DNA from: Bremia lactucae
Lineage: Eukaryota; Oomycota; Peronosporomycetes; Peronosporales; Peronosporaceae
DNA: 64,000 bases
Reading direction: 5' to 3'
NCBI RefSeq assembly: GCF_004359215.1
Contig: NC_090616.1
Span: forward strand, 1,837,976 to 1,901,975
Every line of letters begins with the position of its first letter. The stretch's first letter is position 1. Both the position numbers and the translations under genes were made by a program. Under the pieces are notes generated by a model. That model was not told the DNA's origin, did no database searches, and saw only the letters and a list, made by a program, of their open reading frames with translations. Below, piece after piece: positions 41,687-52,383 of the stretch.

Positions 41687-42774
41687 CTAAATTGAGGCTA
41701 GGTTCTGTTTATTCTCACCTCCTAGAGGTTCAACAGGACCTAGGTCTTCCCCAGAAGGGCGCCGCCCCGCACCTACTGGGTGTCGACATTTTCCTGCACC
41801 GTACGAGATCTCTGGTATAGGTCGGAGTTGGAGCTCTTTCGAGCTTTTCGCGAATTTCGTAGGGGGTAGGCCGGACGTAAATGTTTCGTGCTTCCCCACA
41901 TATAACATCTACAGATAGTCTTATGCTGCCTCTTCTCCTTCCTCAACGAGGCTCAAATTTATGGGTTCCGCTTTATTAGACAGAACCCATGTGCTCGAAG
42001 AGCTTGTTCGGTTAATAGTCGCTCTCACGCGAGCAGACTTAAAGTCGAACTCGGCGCGTAGCGCTATGGCAACTGCCTTTTCAAAAGTAGCAGGATGAGA
42101 TCAAAATAATTCCCTCCGGATAACGCCCTCATTGATATCCCCCATAAAGATGGGTACTACAATTGCTTCTTGCACCGGGTCTTGATGCATAGATGCAATG
42201 AGAGTTCATAATTCCTGGACAAAGTCTCCTAGGTTCTTTTACCCTGTTGAGTCGCTAGGAGCCGTGCTCGCATGCGAAAAGCCTGATCAGGCGGTACAAA
42301 TATGCTGGATATTTGCTGTTTCAGCAAATCACATTGAGGAAAAGCGTCGTTTATGGACGTGCTGCACGATAGTGCCCCCTCCATGGCTCTACCTCCAAGT
42401 TTGGAAATGGCCATAGCCACCTTTTGCCGTTTCTGTTAAGAACTAGGCGAAATCAATGGACATTTCCATATGCTTCATCCAAAAAGGAAGATTTTCTCCC
42501 TCTTTTCCCTCAAATATCTTCACATTACAGCTAGAGGGCGAGCCCTCGGCTCTGAGTCAGGTACAGAGATGTACCGGTTTGGCATAGATGCCGCTAAGTG
42601 GTCCCGTACCTGACCGATCAGAGAGGCTTCGCACCGCATGAAGGCTTCAAGCCTTGCATGTAGGACCTCTGGTCCCTGGGAAACAATAAATTTCTCGTGC
42701 TCAAACCCAAAGAAGGATTTGTGCTGGTCATAAACGGCGTGTTGCGCTTCTGACAATTCTGGAACCTCTTCCAT
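41687..42774 (-). pseudogene. gag region of e5
   Basis: Starts MEEVPELSEAQHAVYDQHKS and continues SFFGFEHEKFIVSQGPEVLH. Later frames have a capsid-like part, then Arg-rich sequence. The ORFs are short and frameshifted. It was assigned by position between primer site and protease. Confidence 0.5.
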
Positions 42775-42834
42775 TTTCGTGAGAAATTGGCCTTGTAAAG
42801 ACTTAGGTGTAGATTGACTACGGGTGCTACCAGG

Positions 42835-43278
42835 TGTAGCGAAGCTACCTCGCTGCTAAAGTCAGAGGAAGACTTCAGACTCAGAGAGTCACTTAGTTCT
42901 ATTGAACTAATGGGTTTAATAAATCAGGGAGTCGTACAAGCTATTAAAGCTTAAATAATCTTAGTTCAAGGAATTCAGGGGTTCGTAGAACCAAGTGGCA
43001 ACTAGTGCCCAAGAGGATATACCTTAGAAAGGCTTTAATCTCTTACAGATCGCAAGCCTTAGAAAGGCACTTAACGCTTCAAGATGAAAAGGGAAAAGCA
43101 CTTAATTGATTATTTAGATCTAAGAACCTTACCCTAGCTAATTTAAAATAGATTTTGGCTGCCAGATTTTTATCTGGCGGCGACCACATTTGTTACCCAT
43201 AATAAATGGGATTTAAGTAACTGACTATTTTAAAATTAGATAAAAGGGTATTTACCCATAAAGTAAATGTACCACAAC
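42835..43278 (-). repeat. 5' LTR of e5, with primer-binding site at its inner edge
   Basis: Bounded by TGTAGCGAAGC at 42835 and ACCACAACA at about 43278. Just inside, at 42823-42832, plus-strand GGTGCTACCA corresponds to the 3' end of a tRNA; on the element strand the primer site reads TGGTAGCACC. The LTR has replaced the continuation of e6. Confidence 0.75.
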
Positions 43279-43888
43279 AACGGTTCTCCATTCGATGTGT
43301 GCTTCATTACACACAAACTGTCGAGGGATTGATCCCTCGCGATGTTGAAGTCTAGTCACTTCAGCACTCCTCAAGTACGTGAAGAATTATTCCCCAAACG
43401 TCTTCCGACTGTGATTGCGCTATCATAGTCGGGTCCTCTACGGTCGACTCTCTACTCTACCAAGGATCATCGTGTTGCTCCTTTTGGACAACAAAATTAT
43501 TCCTTGAATGTCGCCGGCTAGGCGTACATTCATGTTTCAATCTAATCAACTTATTTAAGTGGTAGACCTTCGGCGCTGCCTACGCATTCGCACAGCCGCC
43601 GGCAGCTGACTCCACAGTGTGATTAGTAATCACACTGTGATCTTGTGCAATCGTACTAGCGACCGCACTACAAGCGAGGCCACCGCACTTATCATAGTTC
43701 ATCCACATGCTTGTGGATGCTCCAAGACGTTCATCAGGTGGCGTTCTGATTAACGGGTGGCAGGCATCTTTACGGATCGATGCTGCCAGCTGATTCTTGG
43801 CTCATAGTTTCGAAGCCAAGGTAAACCTAGGATGACATCAAATTTGTCCATCCAAATCCAGTACGATGAATTCATTATCGTACTGTAA

Positions 43889-44161
43889 TTATTTTAACGT
43901 GTAGTGAAATTTCTCTACGCGTTTCATTACTGTTATTGATGCGCCTGTCGCTAGACGCACCGTCATCCTCGTTGAAGTGATGTCGCGCTCAATATATTTG
44001 AGCCTACGACCCTCTAGCGACTGGCGACAAATAAAGTTATTCGACGCCTCACAGTCCACTAGGGCTCTAAGTGCCCAATTTTTGTCACGTTGAACTTCAA
44101 GGTGATGAGGATACCCCATCGCCAGGTGCAGAGACACATAGTGATTGTGTGTCTGGAACAA
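43889..44161 (-). pseudogene. protease region of e6
   Basis: 90 open codons: LRALVDCEASNNFICRQSLE, then ERDITSTRMTVRLATGASIT and MKRVEKFHYTLK. The active-site motif reads VDCEASNNF where retroelement proteases have (L/V)DSGASxxF. Loss of the Asp-Ser-Gly core suggests that the protease is inactive unless this is a family variant. Confidence 0.7.
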
Positions 44162-45084
44162 CTTTAGTCAAGAGATTTGCAAATTCTCTTGAGATTGCTG
44201 GATCAGTAGGGCGTTGCGCCCCTACTGACCCCGACCGTTTTTTTGGCGTTGTTGCGATTCGCAAGAACGCCGGATTCGCGACCGTTGTCCTTTTTGGCGT
44301 TCTGTCCATAGTTATGTTTGTACTTCTCGGTACTGGGCGTGGGGCACTGAACTCATGAACGTAGTGTCCTAATTTTTGTCAGCGACTGCATTTCTGCAAT
44401 CGCTTGTGGTTCGTAAAGCGAGAATTCCCGATTTCGACATTAAAGAGATCCATAGGTTCTGGACCTCCAAGCTCGTGTCGTTTTGGAGGACGATACGATG
44501 ACGAACTAGCTCGAGGCTGTCTTAAGCTAAATTCCTCCTGTTCCGCAACGGATATTGCTTCTTTAAGCGTATCCAGTATCAAGCGGAATAGGTAACACCA
44601 CGCTTGCCTTGCTTGAGTTTCAGAAGCTCTGATCGAGCTCTGAACTCAGCCGTAGGCGGTTCAAACGTCTGTTTGAGCCGGGCTTTAAAAGCCTCTAGCG
44701 ATCCAAAGATATTTGGTCGCGCAACTTAAGGCCTAGTGCCCAAGTTTTGGCACGATCTGCCAAATTTGACTGTGCAAATGCGACTTGCATTTGCTCGTCG
44801 ACGATGTGACGAGCCCTTATGGCATCGTCCAACTCGACAAACCATCTTAGAAGGGAGTCTTCTTCGACCCCCTATACTTAGATATGTCAATCTTTAAGGT
44901 TTCCGGACGATGCGTGTGCGTCATCCCAGGTACAGGGGTCTGTACCTGCTGTGACCTTAACAGTTCTGCCTGTTGAGACTTGCAGGTTAAGCAAGGCTAT
45001 CTTCTCCTTCGCCTCGTCAAGTTCATGTTGTATAAACTTGGCGATGGCTGAATGGAGGGCATCTCTGTCCAACCCGGACAGCAT
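44097..45084 (-). pseudogene. gag of e6
   Basis: The first frame, MLSGLDRDALHSAIAKFIQH, continues with ELDEAKEKIALLNLQ, a probable coiled coil. Later frames give LDTLKEAISVAEQEEFSLRQ, GGPEPMDLFNVEIG and the knuckle region, in which the Cys/His pattern is broken (HYVHEF). The middle is frameshifted. Confidence 0.7.
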
Positions 45085-45237
45085 GGCCAGGATGGCATCG
45101 TTCCTACGGTCGAACTCATTCGTTCCACCGCACTCCTTTCTTAGAAAGGAGTAGCTATCACGCGAAACTTGATGTGTATTTCCATTACCTTTAACATGTT
45201 TATGTTAGATGATGGAACTTTGGTCCTTGGACCCAGG

Positions 45238-45680
45238 TGTAACGGGGCACTACTGACTTGTACTGCTTCAGTACAAGTCCACTTCGCACTGCCATAGTGC
45301 GAGTGGGCCTCACGTCACTTCACGAACACTAGTGCGTACAGAGAAGGTTTTCTCTTTAAAACACTTGCTTTAAAAAGGGTTAATTAAAAAACTGTATTAA
45401 TATAATTAAGTCTTCTTGTCTATCTAATTAATACTAACATAATTATAATTTATTAAAAAATATGTAGTAAAAGTCTTATCTGTCTTTCTCTTTGCGCGCG
45501 TCAAGCGCTGACTGGGCCGCGGAGAAAGTAGATATAATGGTCTATATCTACCAATGGATAAGCCTTTAAAATATAACCATGTAAAGTAATATTCTTCAAA
45601 TATTATCTACCTTTTAAATAATATATTTATTAAGAACTTTTAAGTGTTAATTTTATGTAAAAACGATTCACCCCGTTACA
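45238..45680 (-). repeat. LTR type B, complete (443 bp)
   Basis: Bounded by TGTAACGGGG and CCCCGTTACA, a 10-base terminal inverted repeat. The inner side holds the primer-binding site of e6. It is the best complete example of type B in the window. Confidence 0.85.
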
Positions 45681-46175
45681 AACGGTACAAAAAAGACCCA
45701 CTGCGATTCGCCTATTTGAAGGTAAGCTGCACTTTCCGCGAAAGTTGGTAGAAGTAAAGAAAAAAAAATTCATCCTTAGCTTGACCGCCAAAGACTAACT
45801 AACGTGCATGCGCAAGAGCGCACCTTCGACCTTTGTCGCTTATTTCCAGCTCAACTTTTCCCTCGTGCTCGACAGTACATTTAACATCGCCAAACGAAAC
45901 ACGGTTTCTGATGTGCTCCGGGGCAAATACCCCTTTTGGTATAGCCACACCCCTCCCCGTCTCAATTGAATAAAAACGTCATAAAGTATAAAAGATTTTC
46001 AGTCAATGGGTGTATGTGCCTATACCGGTTCCCTATTTAAGAAATAAATTCTTGACGAGAATTAATTTGTTTGCATCCAGAAATATATTTTTTGGCTTAA
46101 GATTTTTTCAATAAAGCATCAAAAGGAGCCTTTGTCTCGGCTTGCAAAGCTTCTTGGTCTTGGATTCCAACTTTC
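45681..46175. other. 3' flank of the ankyrin-like gene
   Basis: No gene seen. The last 140 bases (from about 46030) match 6700-6878, the 3' flank of the interrupted paralogue. Confidence 0.5.
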
Positions 46176-47000
46176 TTAAGGAAATACATCGTCGTTGTAC
46201 ATCGAAGAAAGAGCGTAGATCCACTCGACAAGCCCCAGTCGTTGGACCTCAATACCTTTTTCATATGCTCTTTTCAGATCCCAATCAATGTCATCGATTT
46301 CAAGTAAATACATGGCCACCTTGTCATGACCATTTTCAACTGCGCGCAGTAACGCGTCACTATTTGGACTAGCGATATACTGATCAACGAATCCCCATTC
46401 CTTGGCAAATTCCACGGCAAATTGAACCACATTGAAATGCCCGTTTGCCGCTCCTTCATCTATGGTCTGCCACGTCAAATTGTTCATTCTGACAAATGCT
46501 TCTTCATTTTCGCCTGAGCCAACCGTCTGCGGTAAAAACGTTCGAACGATTTCTACTTGTCCGTTTGTCGCTGCAATAGTAACGGCGACCTCTATATAAC
46601 GAAATAGTGCGTCATGGATCTCAATTCGATTCGATTCATCTTCGTCTTCGTCATCACTATTGTTGTCATCACTGCTGTCGTCAGATTCGCTTCTTTCTGC
46701 TCGTATTCGTGCTTGTTCACGTTCACGAATATCGTGCATCAAACGGTGGATCACGTCTACATGGCCACTAGCCGACGCACTTGAAATGGCATCCACTAGA
46801 TCAAAATTGTACGACTGTAGGAGGTGCTCGAGCCGCTCGACATTGTTATTTGCTGCAGCTTTGATTAAAGCTTTCTTGGGTGCCATCAACAAGTCATCAA
46901 TTAATTCCATTACGTGCTCTAGCGATGACATTTCTGCTGGCAAGTGTGTCTCGAGAATTTTCGTAAGCTTGGAAACAATCTCCGGTGGACTCATTGCCAT
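46176..47000 (-). CDS. ankyrin-repeat-like protein, intact
   Basis: 274 residues from MAMSPPEIVSKLTKILETH. An N-terminal helix pair is followed by about five degenerate ankyrin-type units: ALIKAAANNNVERLEHLLQS, ASASGHVDVIHRLMHDI, ATNGQVEIVRTFLPQ, GAANGHFNVVQFAVEFA and NGHDKVAMYLLEID. An acidic Ser/Asp stretch lies near residues 103-122 (SDDSSDDNNSDDEDEDES). No signal peptide or membrane segment. No intron is needed. Two damaged paralogues are at 17913-18725 and 6879-7010, so the family has been duplicated recently. It probably mediates protein-protein contacts; partner unknown. Confidence 0.8.
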   Translation of the reverse strand: MAMSPPEIVSKLTKILETHLPAEMSSLEHVMELIDDLLMAPKKALIKAAANNNVERLEHLLQSYNFDLVDAISSASASGHVDVIHRLMHDIREREQARIRAERSESDDSSDDNNSDDEDEDESNRIEIHDALFRYIEVAVTIAATNGQVEIVRTFLPQTVGSGENEEAFVRMNNLTWQTIDEGAANGHFNVVQFAVEFAKEWGFVDQYIASPNSDALLRAVENGHDKVAMYLLEIDDIDWDLKRAYEKGIEVQRLGLVEWIYALSSMYNDDVFP

Positions 47001-47465
47001 TAAAATTGTAAGGTGATGGATTGACAGGATATGATGAGAGGAAAATTAATTGCCGAGAAAGGTGCTGTTAGCTACGTAGCAAAAAAACTTTGATTTTTTA
47101 GCGGTATTTATCAGATAACTAACTGTAATAAAGAATCAGCGCATAAAGAGTACAATCAGAATACTTCAAAATCATCTACAATAAAAAAAAGAATACAAGT
47201 ACCAATAATTGGTGTCTTTTATTGAAAGAAGCATTCATTGGAGGCATGCGATCTAAGAGCGTTTTCTAAGAAAAACCCATCCGCTTGCATGCAAATGCAA
47301 GTAAATAGCGTCAACTTAATTCGTCCATGGTACTACTTCTCAAAGGTATGTTGGCAAGAAACATGTCGCATGGAATCGAGCACAAAGTTGATAAAACCCC
47401 TGTTTACACGCTTAAATCGAATCAAAGTCTCGCTTCCACCCATTTGTCAACCTTCGTCCTCCTCA
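47001..47465. other. divergent intergenic region between the ankyrin-like gene and GcvT
   Basis: The two genes are transcribed away from each other. The left 170 bases match 18726-18900. The right part has in-frame upstream Met codons of the GcvT frame at 47238 and 47367. Confidence 0.5.
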
Positions 47466-48641
47466 ATGCGTCCTTCGTCCATCCGCTCCTTGTCGTCCGC
47501 TGCGACGTCGCTCAAAAAGACACCACTGTATGACTGGCACGTATCATTAGGCGGGAAGATGGTCCCGTTCGCGGGCTACTCGATGCCCGTGCAGTACCAA
47601 GCTGGCGTTTTACAGTCGCATCTGCACACGCGGGAGCAGGGCAAAGCGTCGCTTTTTGACGTCTCGCACATGGGTCAATTGCGCATTACGGGCCACGATC
47701 GACTGCAATTTCTCGAGAGCGTTGTGGTGGGCGACTTGGAGGCGCTCGACAGTGGTGAAGCCAAGTTGAGTCTCATTACAAATGACCAAGGTGGGATTAT
47801 AGACGATTGTGTGATCTCGCGCTATGACGACCACCTCTACGTCGTCGTTAACGCCGGCAATCACGACATTGATCTCGCTCACATGCATCAATTGCTTAAA
47901 GCGTTTCAAGGCGATGCAGCGATTGAGCAAATGCCTGATCACGCGCTTGTGGCTCTCCAAGGCCCTGGCGCTAGAGACGTCATTGAATCTTTGTGTCCTA
48001 CTGTCAACTTAAATGAACTTGGCTTCATGCATGGCATGTATACTTCTTTAAAACTTCCTAATCACGACCAAATAGATGTCATTTTGACACGATGTGGCTA
48101 CACGGGCGAAGATGGCTTCGAAATTTCAGTCCCGAGTAAAAACGTCGAGACATTTGCACGTGCATTAATTAAGGACGATCGGGTGCTCGAAGCGGGACTT
48201 GGAGCCCGCGATAGTCTTCGTCTAGAGGCAGGATTGTGTCTGCATGGTCATGATATCACGGATCAGATCACGCCTATTGAAGCAACACTTGCGTGGACCA
48301 TTGGCAAGCGACGACGTGAACTCGGAGGATTTCCGGGCCATAGTCGTATTATGGACCAGCTTACGAATAAAACAGCGGAAAAAAAGCGTGTTGGCTTTGT
48401 AGTGGACAAAGCTGCAGCGCGAGAAGGTGCCGAGTTACTGGATGCTGACGATCAAGTCGTCGGTCGTGTGACAAGCGGTACATTCAGTCCATGCCTCAAG
48501 AAGGCGATTGGGATGGCTTACGTTACGAAAACTTCTGCTAAAGTGGGTACACAATTGTATGTAAAGACACGTAACAAAGCCCGACAGGCTGTGATTACCA
48601 AGATGCCATTTGTACCCGCCAAGTACTATAAAAAGGAGTAA
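47466..48641 (+). CDS. gcvT: aminomethyltransferase, glycine cleavage system T-protein, mitochondrial
   Basis: Transfers the methylene group from aminomethyl-lipoyl H-protein to tetrahydrofolate, releasing ammonia, in the mitochondrial matrix. I chose ATG 47466 (391 residues) because MRPSSIRSLSSAATSLKKT is a typical basic, Ser-rich targeting peptide directly before the conserved TPLYDWHVSLGGKMVPFAGY. In-frame Met codons at 47238 and 47367 would give longer forms. Family motifs in order: SLFDVSHMGQLRI, LITNDQGGIIDDCVISRY (folate site with the catalytic Asp), LVALQGPGARDVIE, TRCGYTGEDGFEISVP, GLGARDSLRLEAGLCLHGHD, TLAWTIGKRR, VTSGTFSPCLKKAIGMAYV. The length and domains are complete and there is no intron. 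Its 3' end faces the bZIP gene at a distance of 73 bp. Confidence 0.95.
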   Translation: MRPSSIRSLSSAATSLKKTPLYDWHVSLGGKMVPFAGYSMPVQYQAGVLQSHLHTREQGKASLFDVSHMGQLRITGHDRLQFLESVVVGDLEALDSGEAKLSLITNDQGGIIDDCVISRYDDHLYVVVNAGNHDIDLAHMHQLLKAFQGDAAIEQMPDHALVALQGPGARDVIESLCPTVNLNELGFMHGMYTSLKLPNHDQIDVILTRCGYTGEDGFEISVPSKNVETFARALIKDDRVLEAGLGARDSLRLEAGLCLHGHDITDQITPIEATLAWTIGKRRRELGGFPGHSRIMDQLTNKTAEKKRVGFVVDKAAAREGAELLDADDQVVGRVTSGTFSPCLKKAIGMAYVTKTSAKVGTQLYVKTRNKARQAVITKMPFVPAKYYKKE

Positions 48642-48714
48642 ATTTGTCCCCCCAAAAAAAAGTATTTTTTTTTCAAAGGCGCATAAAAACTAATAATATA
48701 CCGTGCTTTTCCCC

Positions 48715-49737
48715 CTATAGGAGAATAAACTTTAAACTAAGTTGTTTACACCCAAGTGGTAGTGCTGACTCCTTTGTGCTTTTATTGTCCACACCCAGCT
48801 CCGAAAATGAAGAAATGAGTGCACCGTCTAAGAGCGTCACGACGTCGTCCATACTGTTTAGTAATTGAATAAACGCGCCAGCAAAATCCACATGTTGGTC
48901 AAATTTCGTGACTTTTCCACGCGTGTCAAAATAGAGGGTAGTGAGAAATTCCGGCTCGATCGTCTGTCCCACAATTCGCTGTGCAATTCGATCATGATGT
49001 CGTAACACGTGGGGGTACACGAGCATCAGTGTATCGCGCGAGATTCGTAACCTCATCGCACCTCGGATCGCCACGATCCACGTGAGCTTCTCTTCGTTTG
49101 CCTGACGATCCATCACTGGCGTATGCACAATGTTCACGTGCGATGAACGAATCTCGAGTGTCCCGTGGTACGAAGTATACCGTTTTAATTGCAACAAGAG
49201 CGCTTCAACGCCATCTGTCGTCGCTCCTTGCGCAATCAAGTCGGGAGCACACACGAGTCGCACGAAACTCTCTTGGAGATTGCTTAATTCGTATGAATGC
49301 AGTGCAAAGCCTGACCGAAAGGCCCGTACAAGATGCTTTGCAACAAGCAACGGCCGTGGGTCGTTCCAAATTGTCCAAGTCGATGCGGTGTCCCGCAAAA
49401 AGTAGTGTCGTAAAAACTCCCGATAATCGTGCAAGTCTTGAAAGTGGCCATTGAGCCCCTCGGTCTCGAGCATAAGCGTACTAATGATTCCTCGCTGTCG
49501 CGCTCGATAGCGCCGCTGATTGAGCTTGCACTGGGCTTTGCGTCTCGCCTTGCGCTGCTCTTCGTCTTGCAAGAGACGGCGGCGGCCTCGTTTCTTCACT
49601 TGAAGCTTTGGCCTTTCGCTTGTAGGTAACGTCTTGAGAGGCGGGTTGCTCAGCAGTATATCGGAAATTGAGAAGCAATTTGGCCGATGCACTGGAGTCT
49701 TCTGTCCCTCGTGGAGGGACATTGTTAGCGTCGGCAT
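48715..49737 (-). CDS. bZIP transcription factor, oomycete type with Cys in the basic region
   Basis: 340 residues from MPTLTMSLHEGQKTPVHR; a second Met at residue 6 could also serve as start. A short motif CFSISDILLSN is followed by a basic patch (KKRGRRR) and the bZIP basic region RKAQCKLNQRRYRARQRG at about residues 66-83, then a short, weak leucine zipper. In the N-x7-R signature the Asn is replaced by Cys (C-K-L-N-Q-R-R-Y-R), a variant reported in Phytophthora bZIPs. The C-terminal 200 residues resemble the conserved ligand-like domain found in many oomycete bZIPs (TLEIRSSHVNIV, DTRGKVTKFDQHVDFAGAFI). Nuclear DNA binding is expected; targets are unknown. No intron. Confidence 0.85.
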   Translation of the reverse strand: MPTLTMSLHEGQKTPVHRPNCFSISDILLSNPPLKTLPTSERPKLQVKKRGRRRLLQDEEQRKARRKAQCKLNQRRYRARQRGIISTLMLETEGLNGHFQDLHDYREFLRHYFLRDTASTWTIWNDPRPLLVAKHLVRAFRSGFALHSYELSNLQESFVRLVCAPDLIAQGATTDGVEALLLQLKRYTSYHGTLEIRSSHVNIVHTPVMDRQANEEKLTWIVAIRGAMRLRISRDTLMLVYPHVLRHHDRIAQRIVGQTIEPEFLTTLYFDTRGKVTKFDQHVDFAGAFIQLLNSMDDVVTLLDGALISSFSELGVDNKSTKESALPLGCKQLSLKFILL

Positions 49738-51623
49738 GTCAAAGGCGTATGGACGAGGTAAGAGAAGGGCTGAGTCATCACGAGTATTTCAACGACATGG
49801 AAAATCAAGCGAATTGATATCACAGGGTATTTAAAGATAGAAGTCCTGCTATTCCCGTGTAAGTCGAGCTTGGGTGTCGACTAAAAATAGTCCATACGAT
49901 TTTATAGGTTCGTGATGTAATTATGTCATACCTTTTCCCGACGGAATAACGTACGAGCAGGTAAATGCTTGCGACATCCGGGAAGTCAGAGTTCAATCGA
50001 TTTCGCCCCGCTCTGCCAAGCGTGTGACTATCACGGGTTGTATAGGATAATTAAATCAATGCTTCTTGGAGCAACGGATTACTTATCCTTTGTATTGACT
50101 TTCGTATCAGATCAGACTTGACAAGCGTCGTTTCTCGTGCCAGAAGCGACATGAGCCAAGTGTTGCCCTACCCACTCGCTGTTGAGCGGATCTGATTGGC
50201 CATGCACGAGCTGTCCACTAAAATGTCCTACAGTCAAGTAAAAGTGCGGATACCTTTACAAGGACATAAAGAATACATTAGTTCTCAGTTAGACTTAACT
50301 AAGTCCGATGGATTTTCCTCATGTGTGACAGATTTCATGTGCCCTGCCCGCTGTCAACCTTTACCACCATTAGAAGTCGTGTCTCACCCGCCTTTACCTG
50401 CATGTAATTTTGCAGTCCGAGTTAAGGTTATTGGTGTATGTGCAGAACCCAATGAAGCAGATCATAGAGGTCTATCTACCACGTAAAGTTGACAAAACAC
50501 CACGACGAGACACGAAATTTTAAATGTGACACACGGCGCGAAAGTGGTATATTTGTAACCCAACAAATAAGTATTTACGCAAGATTGTGCCATTCATCGT
50601 CAATAGAGGCAACTAGAAGGATGTCCGACAATTTTGCGCAAGTAGGTCGACGCAAAGGAGACAAGTACAAGAGAAATGCTGTCCTGTTTAAGAAGAATGC
50701 TATAAGCCTTCAGAACCTTTTATTGGCTGCTGCATTGTCTGTCTATCGAAGTTCGTGAGCTACTTGCCGATAGTTTCTACGACGATTGAGGACAATTGCA
50801 TTACGACGCACGTTTTACAATTGGACTGCTATAGCGAAAAGGTGTCGCAGCCTTCCCAATTGGTACGAAACAGGTCGCCAATGTACTCGGATAATGCCTC
50901 TACGTCTGGCGTCCTCCACAGCTGTGCTTAATTTTCTATTTTATTCCCAATCTCTGTTCTAAGTCATAAGTTTTCGTTTACGAAAGGATGACAGCCTCAC
51001 TGTATCGCTTTTCTTTTTGCAAAAACTTATAAGAAATATAAATTTTATAGCCACAAAGCTTTAAATTTACTCTGCCCTTCTGATTGGGCAAAACGGAGCT
51101 GTTCCCTCTTGCTGCCACTATTACGCATCTTCTTCTCATTGTTTGGGAGTTGGACTTCATAACTAAGGCTTACAGCTTTGGGCTTAAGATTATATTGAGC
51201 GATTATTCTTGTATATTTTTAGGACACGTGCAATTTTTAAGACGTGCGATTGATCCCGCTTGTAAGAATTATAATATTGCACGCAATCTGCTCAAAGCCA
51301 TCAGCTTACTTATACTTTATAATGTTTGATAGCTACTTTATTTAGCACACTTACTTAATATGTCATATAATTAAGAACGATTCAATCTTTACATATAAGT
51401 CATTAATAGTCACGAAAGCGAATTTCAAATATATAAAAATGCTCTTGCTTCCGAACCATTACAACATGAGGCACAAATATAAAAAACATATCAATTTTGT
51501 AATCTACTTTTTCTCGCAAGTACGCAAAATCGCCGTCTCCACCCCTAACGACTGCAAGCATGGCTCTGTGCACCCACACCTGTCCTGCCAGTGCTTGTAT
51601 TTAATTCCTACAACTGGAAGTAT
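49738..51623. other. intergenic region with weak frames
   Basis: Plus-strand frames at 50196-50486 and 50489-50758 lack motifs. A decayed coding stretch may be present at about 50750-50930 (ARFTIGLL, KGVAAFPIGTKQVANVLG, broken by stops), but I cannot assign it. From 50940 to 51540 the DNA is AT-rich with nothing recognisable. Confidence 0.4.
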
Positions 51624-52383
51624 CTACACCATTTTTCCCGCCACAATATTCTCGCCCTCGGTAACCTTAATGTAACGCGGTACACCGTACCCTCCCTCAA
51701 TATTCGGCCAGACCCACTTTTCCCACCCATTACGCAAACGAACTTTTTCATTTGCCTCATCCAGTTCAAGCGTCTCCGAGTGCTTCATTGCCTCAATAAG
51801 CGACTCGTAGTCCTGGTGGACAGCGTAAACAGCCTGAAAGCTGCCTACAAACGCCAGCGGAACGTATCCTTCCACATCCATGTGCTGGCGCAAGAAAATA
51901 TCGCGTACCAAATTATCGGATGTGAAATAAAATTCTCTAACAAGACCCATTAATTGCATATTGACAACATAATTATGAGAAAATTACAACGTACATTTGA
52001 TTTTTTGCCCATTGCGCAGTCACCCGAGTATCGACATTAGGTACGTAGACGCCATTGACGTAGCTGCCTTTACTGTCTCTGTATTCGCGACGACCACTGA
52101 ATTTTCCACCGCTACGTGATCCACGACGTCCTTGTTGATGTAATTTTCGCGTCCGCACGTCTGAAGAAGAAGAGTTTACAAGTATCGCTTGAAAAGCGTC
52201 CCCCTCTGGCGCCGCTTCGCTGTCATGAGGGTACTGACACCAATTGAGTCTACCTTTACGCTTCGATCGATTGGCACGCGACGAAAAGCTCGCATGCGAC
52301 TTGTTGCTAACTTCTTCGGCCTCCACAAGGCGATATTTGATCGCACATTCCGGGGCTTCGGAGTCCGTCGCATTGAAACCCAT
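51624..52383 (-). CDS. La-motif (LARP-type) RNA-binding protein, one intron
   Basis: Two exons, 52383-51995 and 51936-51624, joined over a 58-nt GT-AG intron, give 233 residues. The splice rebuilds the La motif start AQWAKNQIEFYFTSDNLVRD across the joint, followed by FLRQHMDVEGYVPLAFVGSF and RLRNGWEKWVWPN. Residues that contact RNA 3' ends in La (Gln, second Tyr, Asp, Phe of QxxxYF...DNLxRDxFL, and the later Phe of SF) are present, with Phe for the first Tyr. The N-terminal half is Arg/Ser/Gly-rich (KLHQQGRRGSRSGGKFSGRR). There is no RRM. Most likely an LARP1/LARP6-like cytoplasmic mRNA binder. A more upstream exon is possible, since ATGTTTGACTGGCAG occurs at about 52440. Confidence 0.8.

Larger units (their letters stand above)
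38021..43278 (-). mobile_element. Ty3/gypsy element e5, a different family
   Basis: Minus-strand order from the right: LTR 43278-42835, primer site, gag (42774-41687), protease (41445-41212), a spacer with 40-residue repeats, RT (about 40100-39340), RNase H (39332-38745), integrase (38745-38094), and a stub of 3' LTR at 38021-38072. LTRs start TGTAGCG and differ from types A and B. Stops occur in most domains. Confidence 0.85.
43290..45680 (-). mobile_element. Ty3/gypsy fragment e6 (5' LTR, gag, protease)
   Basis: From the right on minus: LTR B (45680-45238), primer site (TGGGTCCAAGGACC at about 45235-45220), gag (45084-44379), protease (44161-43889), and the linker before RT down to 43290, where the e5 LTR truncates it. 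It is the same family as e8. Confidence 0.85.

Noticed and set aside
47610..47960. 116-codon minus frame opposite GcvT
   Set aside because: Shadow of a strongly conserved enzyme gene, with no motif of its own.
49098..49454. Plus-strand frames opposite the bZIP gene
   Set aside because: No motif, and the minus strand encodes a recognisable bZIP with its conserved C-terminal region.
50196..50758. Two adjacent plus-strand frames of about 90 codons
   Set aside because: No domain, no start context and no relation to neighbours. Kept only as unassigned intergenic DNA.
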